DNA of 64,000 nt from the NCBI GenBank assembly GCA_017503015.1, contig JAFVTX010000009.1, positions 1-64,000 of the forward strand, written 5' to 3'. Under the pieces are notes generated by a model. It worked only from the letters and a program-made list of their open reading frames with translations. It was not told the origin of the DNA and made no database searches. The DNA comes from Fibrobacter sp. (GTDB taxonomy: Bacteria > Fibrobacterota > Fibrobacteria > Fibrobacterales > Fibrobacteraceae). The position numbers were made by a program, and so were the translations under genes. Each line of letters begins with the position of its first letter. Position 1 is the stretch's first letter. Below are positions 24,870 through 33,092 of the stretch, one piece after another.

Positions 24870-24896
24870 CCGATTTTTGCGACAGGTTTGTTAGGA

Positions 24897-25838
24897 ATGC
24901 GATTGAGTAGATGTCTTGATATTTGTGGCGTGGCCCTTGCGGCTTTTGGCCTTGTGCTTTTGTCGGGTTGTAACGAATCTACGGTGACGGTGGGCTACAG
25001 CCTCCCGGCCCCAGTGGATTTGGAACTTTATGCCGAAAGTTATTATGCTACAGTAGATATGGAAGGCACGGAGCAGATGGGGACCATCACCGCCGCCTAC
25101 GACGACTTGAACTATTCCTCCAGTGGCGACACCCTGAAGGTAAAACGCAAGTACGTGATGGACAAGTCCCGTGGCTACCTGAAGAACTTTATGCCTACGG
25201 AACTGGCCTTCCGCATCAAGGAAGTGGACCTTACCGCCGTGGACCGTGCGGTGATTTCTTTGGAAGGAATTGACGACGGCTACGATTCTCTCCTGGCCCA
25301 CATTCCCATGCCGGAGCGCTGGCGCAAGCAGCTTTTGAATCCAGAATACAAGCCCCACCTGAAACGCCTGGAAAAGCACCGCTGGGAAATGACTCACCTG
25401 CTTAAAGGGGAAGTGCCCACCAAGGGGAACATTACCAAGCTGCTGGAAGAACAGGGGCGCCTGAACTTTGCGCTGATCAAGATTGATTCCGTGGTGGTGA
25501 AGGGTTTTGAAAACCGGGATCACCGCCGTTGCCTGGACTACGTGGTGTACCTGACGGAAACGGAGAGTTTCCCTTACTATATCTGGGAGCAGCACGTGAA
25601 CAGCAACATCATTCCTGAAAAGTACCAGGCTTACAATTCCGGACTCAAGGCGGAATACAGCACCGCCTTCGAGGTGATGATGGAACCCGAGACGGGAATC
25701 CCCTGCCAGGAACGCGAGGTGAAGGTGGGGAAGCATACCATGGTGCACCCTGTCACCAAGGATACGGTGGTCTTTAAAAGCCACATTACCAATGAACGCC
25801 TGTTCAACCTGAAAAGGGCCGAGGAGAGCGCCGAGTAA
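24897..25838 (+). CDS. Lipoprotein, hypothetical
   Basis: ATG 24897 is chosen; a TTG at 24888 is an alternative. A lipobox LSGC follows a hydrophobic run (ICGVALAAFGLVLLSGC). The 313-residue product has no recognised domain; it is rich in charged residues and contains a long segment LNPEYKPHLKRLEKHRWEM. It is followed by the next lipoprotein with a 1-nt overlap (taatg at 25836-25840). The two probably act together. Confidence 0.65.
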   Translation: MRLSRCLDICGVALAAFGLVLLSGCNESTVTVGYSLPAPVDLELYAESYYATVDMEGTEQMGTITAAYDDLNYSSSGDTLKVKRKYVMDKSRGYLKNFMPTELAFRIKEVDLTAVDRAVISLEGIDDGYDSLLAHIPMPERWRKQLLNPEYKPHLKRLEKHRWEMTHLLKGEVPTKGNITKLLEEQGRLNFALIKIDSVVVKGFENRDHRRCLDYVVYLTETESFPYYIWEQHVNSNIIPEKYQAYNSGLKAEYSTAFEVMMEPETGIPCQEREVKVGKHTMVHPVTKDTVVFKSHITNERLFNLKRAEESAE

Positions 25839-26335
25839 TGTTTTTTAGGGAACGTAACGGATTGGGTGGTGTGAACTTCGCGAAGGGCTTTGCGAAGTCG
25901 CTCTTTGCGTTGCTTCCGCTATTGATGCTGGCCATGCTTTCGGGTTGCGCGAACCACCCCTCGCCCCAGCAGACTATGGTGGACGACCGCTACATGGTTT
26001 ACGAACAGACCTACAAGGCCTACGCCGAAGCGGAGAAGAAATACTTGAACCTGCTTTTCAACATCGAACGCCTGCCCGAAGAAGAAGAACTGTGGATGAT
26101 GAAGCGGGACCAGATGCTGGAACTTTTGCAGTTGCGGGATCTGATGCTCCAGGCCCGTGGCGAGCTGGACGATGCCGTGCAGGACTGGGAAAAGCATCTG
26201 CAAGAACTTCAAGCTGAGGCAAAGCAGGCTCAGATAAAGCAGTTCAATCCGAACTTTACGGGGCGAGACGGCCAGCGGTCGAGCCCCGGGCAGTTGCTGC
26301 CCGGCGAAGTGAAGGGCAAGAACCAGCGGTGGTAA
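25838..26335 (+). CDS. Lipoprotein with coiled coil, hypothetical
   Basis: The signal is atypically long (about 35 residues, ending LAMLSGC, lipobox). The mature part is short (about 130 residues) and highly helical (YKAYAEAEKKYLNLLFNIERL, EELWMMKRDQMLELLQLRDLM), suggestive of a coiled coil or helical bundle. Its C-terminal ARGELDDAVQDWEKHLQELQ continues this. The start shares a base with the stop of the previous gene; the MetH-like gene begins 4 nt after its stop. Function unknown. Confidence 0.65.
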   Translation: MFFRERNGLGGVNFAKGFAKSLFALLPLLMLAMLSGCANHPSPQQTMVDDRYMVYEQTYKAYAEAEKKYLNLLFNIERLPEEEELWMMKRDQMLELLQLRDLMLQARGELDDAVQDWEKHLQELQAEAKQAQIKQFNPNFTGRDGQRSSPGQLLPGEVKGKNQRW

Positions 26336-26339
26336 GACT

Positions 26340-28667
26340 ATGGCCATGAATCTTTCCAAATCCTACCAGGAGCTGATTTCTTGCTGTAACCACCAGGTGT
26401 TGGTTCTGGATGGCGGTTTCAATGCCGTGCTCCAGCGGCTGAATCTGTCCGAGGCCGATTTCCGCGGGAAGATGTTTGCAGATCACTTTGTGGAACTGAA
26501 AGGCGACAACAACGTGCTGTGCCTTACCGCGCCGGACAAGGTGAAAGGGATTCACCTGGCATTTTTGGAAGCGGGCGCGGACCTGATAGAGGCGAATACC
26601 GCTTGTGCTTCCAGTTTTGGCCAGACCAAGTACCGTCTGGAGCACATGGCCTACGACATAGCCAAGGCGGGCGCCCAGGCGGCTTGCGAAGCCGTTAAGG
26701 AATTTAACGCCTGGCGCAGGGTCCAGGGAAAGATGGTGACGCCCAAGTTTGTGGTTGGGGCTATTGCGTCTATTTCTTCTGTGACGGACTTTGGCGAACT
26801 TTCGATGGCCTACGGTGAGCAAGTGCGTGGGCTTTTGGACGGTGGTGCCGACGTGCTTTTGGTGAAATCGGTTTCCGATATGCGAAATTGCAAGGCCGCT
26901 CTTTACGCCATCTGCAAGGAATGCGAAAAACGGGGCGAACTTTTCCCCATTATGGTTTCGGGAAGTTTTGTTGGCTCAGGCGGCCGCATGGCGGCAGGGC
27001 TTTCGGCCAAGGCCTTTTGGCATAGCGTTTCCAGTTTTCCGATTTTCAGTATTGGGTTCAACTGTGGCCTAGAAGCCGCTGACATACGCTCCCTTATGCG
27101 GGATGTGGATAGTGCCCGCGTGCGCTTGAGCGTGTGTGCCGACAAGATAATCCCGGACGAGGTCTCGGTGAACATCGTAGGGGGCTGTAGCGAGACTACG
27201 CCCGAGGCAATCCGGACCTTTGCCCGTGTGTATGCGGCAAGAGATCCCCGCAAGGTGCCTGCCCGTGACTACAACATGCTGTTGAGCGGGCTTGAACCTT
27301 TGGAACTAGCCCCTGAACACAAGCTTGTTTCCATTGTGCCGCCTGGGAAACCGGGAGCTGTCGTGCGTGTGGACCTAGACGGAGGGCTTGCGGACCCGAA
27401 AGCCGAGATGCCCCGATTCTTGAAGGATTTGTTAGAAACGCCATCCATAGCCAAGTGCCCGGTGATGATAGAATCCATCCGGTGGGATACCTTGCTTTCG
27501 GGCATGGAAAACGTGCAAGGCAAGGGAATCGTCAAGTCCATCAGCCTCAAAAAGGGGGAGGACGTTTTCTTCTTTGAGGCCGAAGAGATTCGCCGTCACG
27601 GCTTTGCCGTGGTCTGCAGGGCCGAGGATGAACAGGGACCTGCCCTGACCTATGAGCGTCGCACGGAATTGATGGAACGTATGTACCGAATGTTGGTGGG
27701 CCGTCTGGATTTTGCGCCCGAAGATATCCTGTTCGATCCGGTGGTCTTGCCGGTGGGTACAGGCCGGGATGAATATCCGGATTCGGCCAAGGAATTCATT
27801 GAGGCCTGCCGTTTTGTGAAGGACAATCTGCCTCACGCCCATGTGGTGGGTGACCTTTCTTTGCTGGGGTATGCCTTCAAGGAAGACGCCTACTTGCGGG
27901 ACTGTATGAATTCCGTGTTCCTGAACCATGCGACCATAGCGGGAATGGATTTTGGAATTGTAGAAGACGGCGCCATGCTGGCTTACGAGGATATTCCGCT
28001 GGAGCTTCGCCACCTGATAGAAGACCTGCTGTTCAACCGCAGTCCGGAGGCTACGGACGCCCTGCTGGAATATGCGGAATCGTCGGTCAAGAAAAGGGCG
28101 GGTTCTGCCGGAGCGAAAATTTTCATGCCCCGGCTGGAAAAACGTTTTGCCGAATTGAAACGGAATTTGGCTGCCAAGCGGGAATCTCTTGGGAGCGAAG
28201 CCCGTGTGAATCCTCCTTTTGCCTCTAAGTTCGTTCTTGCCTCGATGGATTCCCTTGTCCACGATATCGACAGGGATATTCTGGACGAACTGCTTATGAA
28301 CTACGGGTTTCCGGTGGTGGACCTGCAGCAGGGGTGCTCCTGCGAAAAGATTCTGGAAACCCTGGTCTGCGAACAGCCGGACATTGTCTACCTGTCGGCA
28401 CAGTTCAATTCGGGACTCCTGGAAATGATGCATGTGGTCCGGGAATTCAAGAAACAGGAAATTGGAATTCCCCTGCTTCTCGGTGGCAGTGCCGTGTCCG
28501 ACGGACTTGTGGCGGCACGGATTGCACCCGAGGCCCTTGGGCCTGTGGTCTATGTTTCCGACGTGCGGAAAGTGGTCAAGGTGGCAGAAGCCCTTGTGGA
28601 CGAAACCAAGCGCCCGGCGTTCCTCGAAGCCCTGAAGGCTCACCAGAAGAAGGTGGCGGTGGTGTGA
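26340..28667 (+). CDS. MetH-like protein with degenerate catalytic and cobalamin sites
   Basis: The 775-residue protein keeps the MetH domain order: a homocysteine-methyltransferase barrel (residues 15-330), a pterin-binding barrel (about 340-610) and a B12-binding Rossmann domain (630-770), without the activation domain. Long runs match E. coli MetH, e.g. LDGG, QGKGIVKSISLKKG, FDPVVLPVGTG. The zinc site keeps Cys242 and Cys283 but the third Cys is Ser284 (GGCSETTP for GGCCGTTP). The folate motif SNVSFSFRG reads SLLGYAFKE, and the first pterin strand is shortened. The cobalamin motif DVHDIG reads LVHDID: the His (641) remains, Asp and Gly do not. It may be non-catalytic. It follows three lipoprotein genes. 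Confidence 0.82.
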   Translation: MAMNLSKSYQELISCCNHQVLVLDGGFNAVLQRLNLSEADFRGKMFADHFVELKGDNNVLCLTAPDKVKGIHLAFLEAGADLIEANTACASSFGQTKYRLEHMAYDIAKAGAQAACEAVKEFNAWRRVQGKMVTPKFVVGAIASISSVTDFGELSMAYGEQVRGLLDGGADVLLVKSVSDMRNCKAALYAICKECEKRGELFPIMVSGSFVGSGGRMAAGLSAKAFWHSVSSFPIFSIGFNCGLEAADIRSLMRDVDSARVRLSVCADKIIPDEVSVNIVGGCSETTPEAIRTFARVYAARDPRKVPARDYNMLLSGLEPLELAPEHKLVSIVPPGKPGAVVRVDLDGGLADPKAEMPRFLKDLLETPSIAKCPVMIESIRWDTLLSGMENVQGKGIVKSISLKKGEDVFFFEAEEIRRHGFAVVCRAEDEQGPALTYERRTELMERMYRMLVGRLDFAPEDILFDPVVLPVGTGRDEYPDSAKEFIEACRFVKDNLPHAHVVGDLSLLGYAFKEDAYLRDCMNSVFLNHATIAGMDFGIVEDGAMLAYEDIPLELRHLIEDLLFNRSPEATDALLEYAESSVKKRAGSAGAKIFMPRLEKRFAELKRNLAAKRESLGSEARVNPPFASKFVLASMDSLVHDIDRDILDELLMNYGFPVVDLQQGCSCEKILETLVCEQPDIVYLSAQFNSGLLEMMHVVREFKKQEIGIPLLLGGSAVSDGLVAARIAPEALGPVVYVSDVRKVVKVAEALVDETKRPAFLEALKAHQKKVAVV

Positions 28668-28675
28668 GGCTAGTA

Positions 28676-28795
28676 ATGAGTTGTGAGTTGTGAGTTATGA
28701 GTAACATTGTGTTTCTATTCTCAACAAGTCTTATTTCTTCTATAACTGACGACTGATAACTCACAACTGATAACTGGTAACTGCGCCAAAGGCGC
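28676..28795. repeat. Inverted word array (gagttgtgag family) with triloop palindrome
   Basis: The left side has repeated gagttgtgag/gagttatgag words (28676-28704); the right side has their complements (ctcacaact, ataactgat; 28741-28780). The two sides could pair as one long imperfect hairpin. It ends in the perfect palindrome gcgcc-aaa-ggcgc (28783-28795). It fills the gap between the MetH-like gene and the YceD-like gene. Confidence 0.75.
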
Positions 28796-28831
28796 ATATC
28801 CCTTGACCTTCTAGCCCCCTTTTGCTAAATT

Positions 28832-29371
28832 TTGCCCGCTTTGAAAATTGAACTTGTAAAGACTCTTGCCGAACCCGAAGACCGCTCCACGGTCTGGTCC
28901 CGCGACGATGCTCCGGAACTGTTCGACGAACTGCACCTGGTGGGTAAGCTTGAAGCGAAACTGCTCATAAGTCCCGAAAGCGGGGACCGTTTCCTTTTGA
29001 CGGGCAAGCTTTCCGGTGTGCAGAACCTGGTCTGTTCCCGCACGTTGGAACCCTTCGACAGGCCGTTTTCTACCGAGATGGTGGTGGAGGTGACCCGCTG
29101 CCAGGTGGCAAATCAGGAACTTGACGACGAAGACGCCGACGTGTACGCCTACCGGATTCCCCAGAATCAGGAGTTCGTGGAGGTGTCCGAGTGCGTTCGG
29201 GAGCTTGTTATCCTACAGGAACCCCAGGCTCCCGTGAAAAATCCCGAAGAAAATTTTATCTTTGAACCAAACAATCAAGCCGACGAAGGTTCCGATGGTG
29301 CCGAAAAGCCCATGGACCCCCGTTGGGACAAACTGAAAGCTCTCAAGAGCAAAATGGAAAATAGGAGTTAA
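28832..29371 (+). CDS. DUF177/YceD-family protein
   Basis: The 179-residue protein lies directly upstream of rpmF, the usual position of yceD/DUF177 genes. Motifs: [31 protein letters not shown] (family pattern ...GxVxLxCxRCLEP), the conserved Cys, and acidic [12 protein letters not shown], followed by REL VILQEP. Role: associated with 23S rRNA/ribosome assembly or fatty-acid control in the family; exact function unknown. The start is TTG at 28832, possibly TTG 28841. Confidence 0.75.
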   Translation: MPALKIELVKTLAEPEDRSTVWSRDDAPELFDELHLVGKLEAKLLISPESGDRFLLTGKLSGVQNLVCSRTLEPFDRPFSTEMVVEVTRCQVANQELDDEDADVYAYRIPQNQEFVEVSECVRELVILQEPQAPVKNPEENFIFEPNNQADEGSDGAEKPMDPRWDKLKALKSKMENRS

Positions 29372-29373
29372 AA

Positions 29374-29562
29374 ATGGCCGTACCTAAAAGAAAGACCTCT
29401 ACCGCCCGTCGTGACAAGCGCCGCACCCACTGGAAGATGGAAGCGCCCGCCATGGCTACTTGCGACCACTGCGGTTCTGTGAAGCGCCCGCACCGCGTGT
29501 GCCCGGTCTGCGGTTTCTACAATGGTGTAGAAGTTGTCGACATGAAGGGTGCCGAAGCCTAA
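29374..29562 (+). CDS. rpmF: 50S ribosomal protein L32
   Basis: Short basic protein with the L32 N-terminus ([20 protein letters not shown]), two zinc-type CXXC pairs ([18 protein letters not shown]) and GFYNG. Part of the large ribosomal subunit. Two nt after YceD; 33 nt before plsX, the common yceD-rpmF-plsX order. Confidence 0.97.
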   Translation: MAVPKRKTSTARRDKRRTHWKMEAPAMATCDHCGSVKRPHRVCPVCGFYNGVEVVDMKGAEA

Positions 29563-29595
29563 TTGTTCTAAATTAAACGAAAACGGGAGGTTTCC

Positions 29596-30579
29596 ATGAT
29601 TCGTGTAGCTCTGGATGCTCTGGGTGGCGATTTTGCCCCCGATGTGGTTGTTGAAGGCGCCGTCAATGCGGTGAACAAGAACCCCAATGTCCACGTTGTC
29701 CTCTGCGGCCCCGAGGCCGTGGTCAAGGAGAAACTGGCAAAGCTCGGCTATGCGGGTCAGGGAATTTCTGTCGTCGATGCCCCCGATCCGGTGGCCATGG
29801 ACGAACATCCTGTCCAGGTTCTCAAGAAGAAGCCCCATTCCGGTCTGGTGACCTGCGTCGCCCTCCAGAAGAAGGGCATGGTGGACGCCTCCGTGAGCGC
29901 CGGTAACTCCGGTGCCATGATGGCCAGCTGCCTCATGCTTCTGGGCAAGTCCAGCGAAAAGTTCAGCCGTCCGCCTATCGGTTGCGTGATTCCTACTGCC
30001 GACCGTCCCATCATCTTGGTGGATGCCGGTGCCAACGTAGATGAACGCGCCTCTACCCTGGTGGATTTCGCCATCGCCGGTTCCGCCTTCGCCGAGACCT
30101 ACTTCGGTTACCAGAACCCGAAGGTGGGCCTCTTGAACATGGGCGAAGAGGAACACAAGGGTCCGGCTGTGCTGCAGGAAGCGCACCAGCTGTTGAAGTC
30201 CGCCCCGGTGAACTTCATCGGTAACATCGAAGGTGAGACCCTTATTATGGGTGCCGCCGACGTGGTGGTGACCTCCGGCTTTACGGGCAACGTGGTTCTG
30301 AAGATGCTGGAAGGTTTCTTCGAACTGCACCAGAAGATGTTCGGGACTATTGATACCGAAGCGGGCCGTCGCTTTGCCGAGATGTGGGACTACCGCATGA
30401 CCGGTGGCGCCTTGCTCCTGGGCCTGAACGGCACGGGCATTATCGCCCACGGACGCTCCGATGCTCTCGCTATCGAGAAGGCAGTGGAAGTGGCCGCCAA
30501 GTACGCCGAGAAGGGCGTGTCCAAGAACGTGAACGAACGCCTGGCCGCTATCAAGGACGAACCTGCCGAGGCCAAGTAA
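29596..30579 (+). CDS. plsX: Phosphate acyltransferase PlsX
   Basis: Residues 1-30 show the PlsX N-terminus (MIRVALDALGGDFAPDVVVEGAV). Further motifs: GNSGAMMAS, PTADRPIILVDAGANVD, NMGEEEHKG, GNIEGE, SGFTGNVVLKMLEG and NGTGIIAHGRSD. The enzyme makes acyl-phosphate from acyl-ACP, feeding glycerol-3-phosphate acyltransferase PlsY in membrane lipid synthesis. A good Shine-Dalgarno (gggagg) precedes the ATG. An intrinsic terminator follows the gene, so fabD starts a new unit. Confidence 0.95.
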   Translation: MIRVALDALGGDFAPDVVVEGAVNAVNKNPNVHVVLCGPEAVVKEKLAKLGYAGQGISVVDAPDPVAMDEHPVQVLKKKPHSGLVTCVALQKKGMVDASVSAGNSGAMMASCLMLLGKSSEKFSRPPIGCVIPTADRPIILVDAGANVDERASTLVDFAIAGSAFAETYFGYQNPKVGLLNMGEEEHKGPAVLQEAHQLLKSAPVNFIGNIEGETLIMGAADVVVTSGFTGNVVLKMLEGFFELHQKMFGTIDTEAGRRFAEMWDYRMTGGALLLGLNGTGIIAHGRSDALAIEKAVEVAAKYAEKGVSKNVNERLAAIKDEPAEAK

Positions 30580-30617
30580 TAGGTTTTCGTTAATTTATCT
30601 GCAACAAACTTTTGAGG

Positions 30618-30647
30618 ACGGAGTTGAATGACTCCGTTCTTTTTTTG
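30618..30647 (+). terminator. Intrinsic terminator after plsX
   Basis: Perfect 7-bp stem acggagt/actccgt (30618-30637), 6-nt loop, then tctttttttg. It separates yceD-rpmF-plsX from fabD. Confidence 0.92.
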
Positions 30648-30780
30648 TTTCCGTTATACCGAAATGTTGACGTTACAAAAATGTTTTATTTCTCTTTGAT
30701 TTGCTGGGAAAGCCTAGTAATGGCATGATATTATTTTAAATTTGGATAGTAACAAAAAGCGGTTTTCCGCAGAGGTGATA

Positions 30781-31701
30781 ATGTCCAAGACGATTTTGCT
30801 TTTCCCTGGTCAGGGTGCCCAGTATGTGGGCATGGGCCAGACTCTCGCATCCACTTTCGAGCCTGCCAAGAAACTGATGATGCAGGCCGACGAGATTCTC
30901 GGCTTCTCGCTGTCGAAGCTTATGGCGGAAGGCCCGGAAGATGTGTTGAAGAGCACCGACAATACCCAGCCGGCACTGTTTACCGTGTCTGCCATGGTGA
31001 TGGAACTTTTGAAGTCCGAAGGCTTTGCCTTTGACTATGTGGCAGGTCACTCTCTGGGTGAATATTCCGCCATTTACGCTGCCGGCGGTTTCAGTTTTGA
31101 AGAAGGCCTTCGCTTGGTGCGTACCCGCGGAGAACTGATGGCTAGCGCGGGCAGTAAGAACCCCGGTGCCATGGCCGCCATCATGGGTCAGGACGAAGCC
31201 AAGATTCAGGAACTCTGCGAAGCCGTGAAGGACGCCGGCGTGGTGGTTCCGGCCAACATCAACTGCCCGGGCCAGATTGTGGTGTCCGGCGCTGTTGCTG
31301 GCGTGAACAAGCTGGTGGAAAACTGCGCAGCCGCAGGCATCAAGGCCATTCCGCTGGCTGTTTCGGGCGCTTTCCATAGCCCGCTGATGCAGTTTGCCCA
31401 GGCCGGCCTTGCCGAGGCTATCGCAAAGACTACCTTCAAGGACGTAGAAAAGCCGGTGATTGCCAACGTGGTGGCAGAACCTGTTACCAAGGGTGCGGAA
31501 ATTGCCGACCTGCTGGTGCGCCAGCTGGTAAGCCCTGTTCGCTGGAACGACTGCATGAACAAGGCCATGTCTCTGGGAGTGACCCAGGGCGTGGAAGTGG
31601 GCTCCGGCAAGGTGCTGATGGGCCTCATGAGAAAGATCAGCCGCGACGTGAAGGTCACGCCGGTGGAAACCATCGAGGCGTTTGAGGCTCTGAAGGGGTA
31701 A
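30781..31701 (+). CDS. fabD: Malonyl-CoA:ACP transacylase
   Basis: Start at 30781, behind a good Shine-Dalgarno (agaggtga). The protein begins with LFPGQGAQYVGMG, contains the catalytic Ser in GHSLGEYSA (acyl-enzyme), the GAFHSPLM motif with the active-site His, and the Arg/Gln set of FabD. It loads malonyl groups onto acyl carrier protein in fatty-acid elongation. It is followed, after a 175-bp gap filled with repeats, by fabG and acpP. fabH and fabF are not in the cluster. Confidence 0.95.
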   Translation: MSKTILLFPGQGAQYVGMGQTLASTFEPAKKLMMQADEILGFSLSKLMAEGPEDVLKSTDNTQPALFTVSAMVMELLKSEGFAFDYVAGHSLGEYSAIYAAGGFSFEEGLRLVRTRGELMASAGSKNPGAMAAIMGQDEAKIQELCEAVKDAGVVVPANINCPGQIVVSGAVAGVNKLVENCAAAGIKAIPLAVSGAFHSPLMQFAQAGLAEAIAKTTFKDVEKPVIANVVAEPVTKGAEIADLLVRQLVSPVRWNDCMNKAMSLGVTQGVEVGSGKVLMGLMRKISRDVKVTPVETIEAFEALKG

Positions 31702-31704
31702 GAG

Positions 31705-31855
31705 CGCGGCACTGCGTGCCTTTGAGGTATGAGCTCGCTCGTTTCACTCGCTTTGAGCAGAAAGCAGGGCGCCGAAGGCTCGATTGTGCAAGCTCAAAGG
31801 GGCGTAGCCCCGACCTCATACCTCGAAGTGCGAAGCACGACCTCAAAGCTATTAA
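31705..31855. repeat. Imperfect inverted repeat with nested triloop palindromes between fabD and fabG
   Basis: Left side tttgaggtatgagct...ctttgagc (31721-31758) and right side gctcaaag...cctcatacctcg (31791-31825) are complementary in part. Small perfect palindromes with 3-nt loops are ggcac-tgc-gtgcc (31708-31720), ggggc-gta-gcccc (31799-31811) and gtgc-gaa-gcac (about 31828-31838). No ORF is recognised. It could form a long hairpin in the fabD-fabG transcript. Confidence 0.7.
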
Positions 31856-31876
31856 CTACAAACCACAGGAACTATT

Positions 31877-32617
31877 ATGGGAAAACTTACAGGTAAAAAA
31901 GCGATTGTGACGGGAGCTTCCCGTGGTATCGGCCTTGCTATTGCCACCGAACTGGCCCGGGAAGGGGCCGACGTGGCGATTCTCTCTACCTCCGTCAAGG
32001 AGGACCTGGCCGCCAAACTTTCTTCCGAACTTGGGGTGCAGGTCAAGAGCTACGCCTGCAACGTGGCCGACTCCGAAACGGTGCAGTCCGTGTTCAAGCA
32101 GATTATCGCCGACATGGGTACGGTGGACATTCTGGTCAACAATGCGGGAATCACCCGCGACGGTCTGCTCATGCGCATGAAGGACGAGGATTTTGACGCC
32201 GTCATCGCCACGAACCTCCGTTCCGTGTTCCTTTGCACCCGCGCCGTGGCCCGCACCATGATGGGCAACCGCTCGGGCCATATCGTGAACGTTTCCAGCA
32301 TCAACGCCCTGCGTGGCCAGGCTGGCCAGTCCAACTATGCCGCCGCCAAGGCGGGGGTGATCGGCCTTACCCGGACCAACGCCATGGAACTGTCCTCCAG
32401 GGGCATTACGGTGAACGCCGTGGCACCCGGATTTATCGATACGGACATGACGGCCAAGCTGAGCCCCGAAGTCAGGGAAAAATATGCTGCCCAGATCCCT
32501 CTGGGACGCCTGGGCCAGCCCGAAGATGTGGCGAAATTGGTGGCTTTTTTGGCATCTGACGATGCGAAATACATCACAGGCCAAATAATTGGCGTGGACG
32601 GGGGCTTGAACGCCTAG
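31877..32617 (+). CDS. fabG: 3-oxoacyl-ACP reductase
   Basis: Classical short-chain dehydrogenase: NADPH-binding TGASRGIG (residues 12-20), NNAG, catalytic Ser near 140, Tyr154 and Lys158 (SNYAAAKAG), NAVAPGFIDTDMT and the C-terminal GxxIGVDGGLNA. It reduces 3-oxoacyl-ACP in fatty-acid elongation. It lies 175 bp after fabD and 47 bp before acpP. The start at 31877 has a plausible upstream aggaa. Confidence 0.95.
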   Translation: MGKLTGKKAIVTGASRGIGLAIATELAREGADVAILSTSVKEDLAAKLSSELGVQVKSYACNVADSETVQSVFKQIIADMGTVDILVNNAGITRDGLLMRMKDEDFDAVIATNLRSVFLCTRAVARTMMGNRSGHIVNVSSINALRGQAGQSNYAAAKAGVIGLTRTNAMELSSRGITVNAVAPGFIDTDMTAKLSPEVREKYAAQIPLGRLGQPEDVAKLVAFLASDDAKYITGQIIGVDGGLNA

Positions 32618-32664
32618 CCAATAATTTCTAAATTTTAACTAAACAAATCCAAATGGAGTAAACA

Positions 32665-32907
32665 ATGACACAAGAAGAAATTTTTAAGAAGATCACCGAC
32701 GTTATCGTTTCCAAGCTGGAAGTGAAGGCCGAGGACGTGAAGATGGAATCCGAGTTCAGCAACGACCTCGGTGCCGACTCTCTCGACCGCGTTGAACTGG
32801 TGATGGCTCTCGAAGACGAATTCGAAGTCGAAATTCTCGACTCCGACGCCGAGAAGTTCCAGAAGGTCGCCGACGTGGTTGCCTTCATCGAAGCCAAGAA
32901 GGCATAA
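32665..32907 (+). CDS. acpP: Acyl carrier protein
   Basis: The 80-residue acidic protein has the phosphopantetheine site Ser39 in LGADSLDRVE, followed by the helix VMALEDEFEVEI and the DAEKFQKVADVVAFIE tail. It carries growing acyl chains. Strong Shine-Dalgarno (ggag) before ATG 32665. A terminator follows. Confidence 0.97.
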   Translation: MTQEEIFKKITDVIVSKLEVKAEDVKMESEFSNDLGADSLDRVELVMALEDEFEVEILDSDAEKFQKVADVVAFIEAKKA

Positions 32908-32937
32908 TTTAGGCCTGCTTCGATAAAGAAACTGGAC

Positions 32938-32967
32938 AGGGTGGCCCGGATGAGGCTGCCCTTTTTT
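32938..32967 (+). terminator. Intrinsic terminator after acpP
   Basis: Stem agggtggcc/ggctgccct (32938-32962, two wobble pairs) with 7-nt loop, followed by six or more T. It ends the fabD-fabG-acpP unit. Confidence 0.88.
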
Positions 32968-33085
32968 AGTTTTGAGTAATGAGTCCTGAGCTCGCCCTGC
33001 TTTGCAGGGCTCTGAGTAAAAGAAGGCGGCAATGCCGCGATTATAGGAACTCATGACTCATAGCGAAGCGGACTCACAACTCACT
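32968..33085. repeat. Inverted word array with two triloop palindromes
   Basis: Words gagtaatgagtcctgag (32974-32990) on the left and actcatgactcatagcg...ctcacaactcact (33050-33085) on the right are complementary. Palindromes with 3-nt loops: gccctgc-ttt-gcagggc (32994-33010) and gcggc-aat-gccgc (33026-33038). It ends just before the rnc start. Confidence 0.78.
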
Positions 33086-33092
33086 ACCGTAT

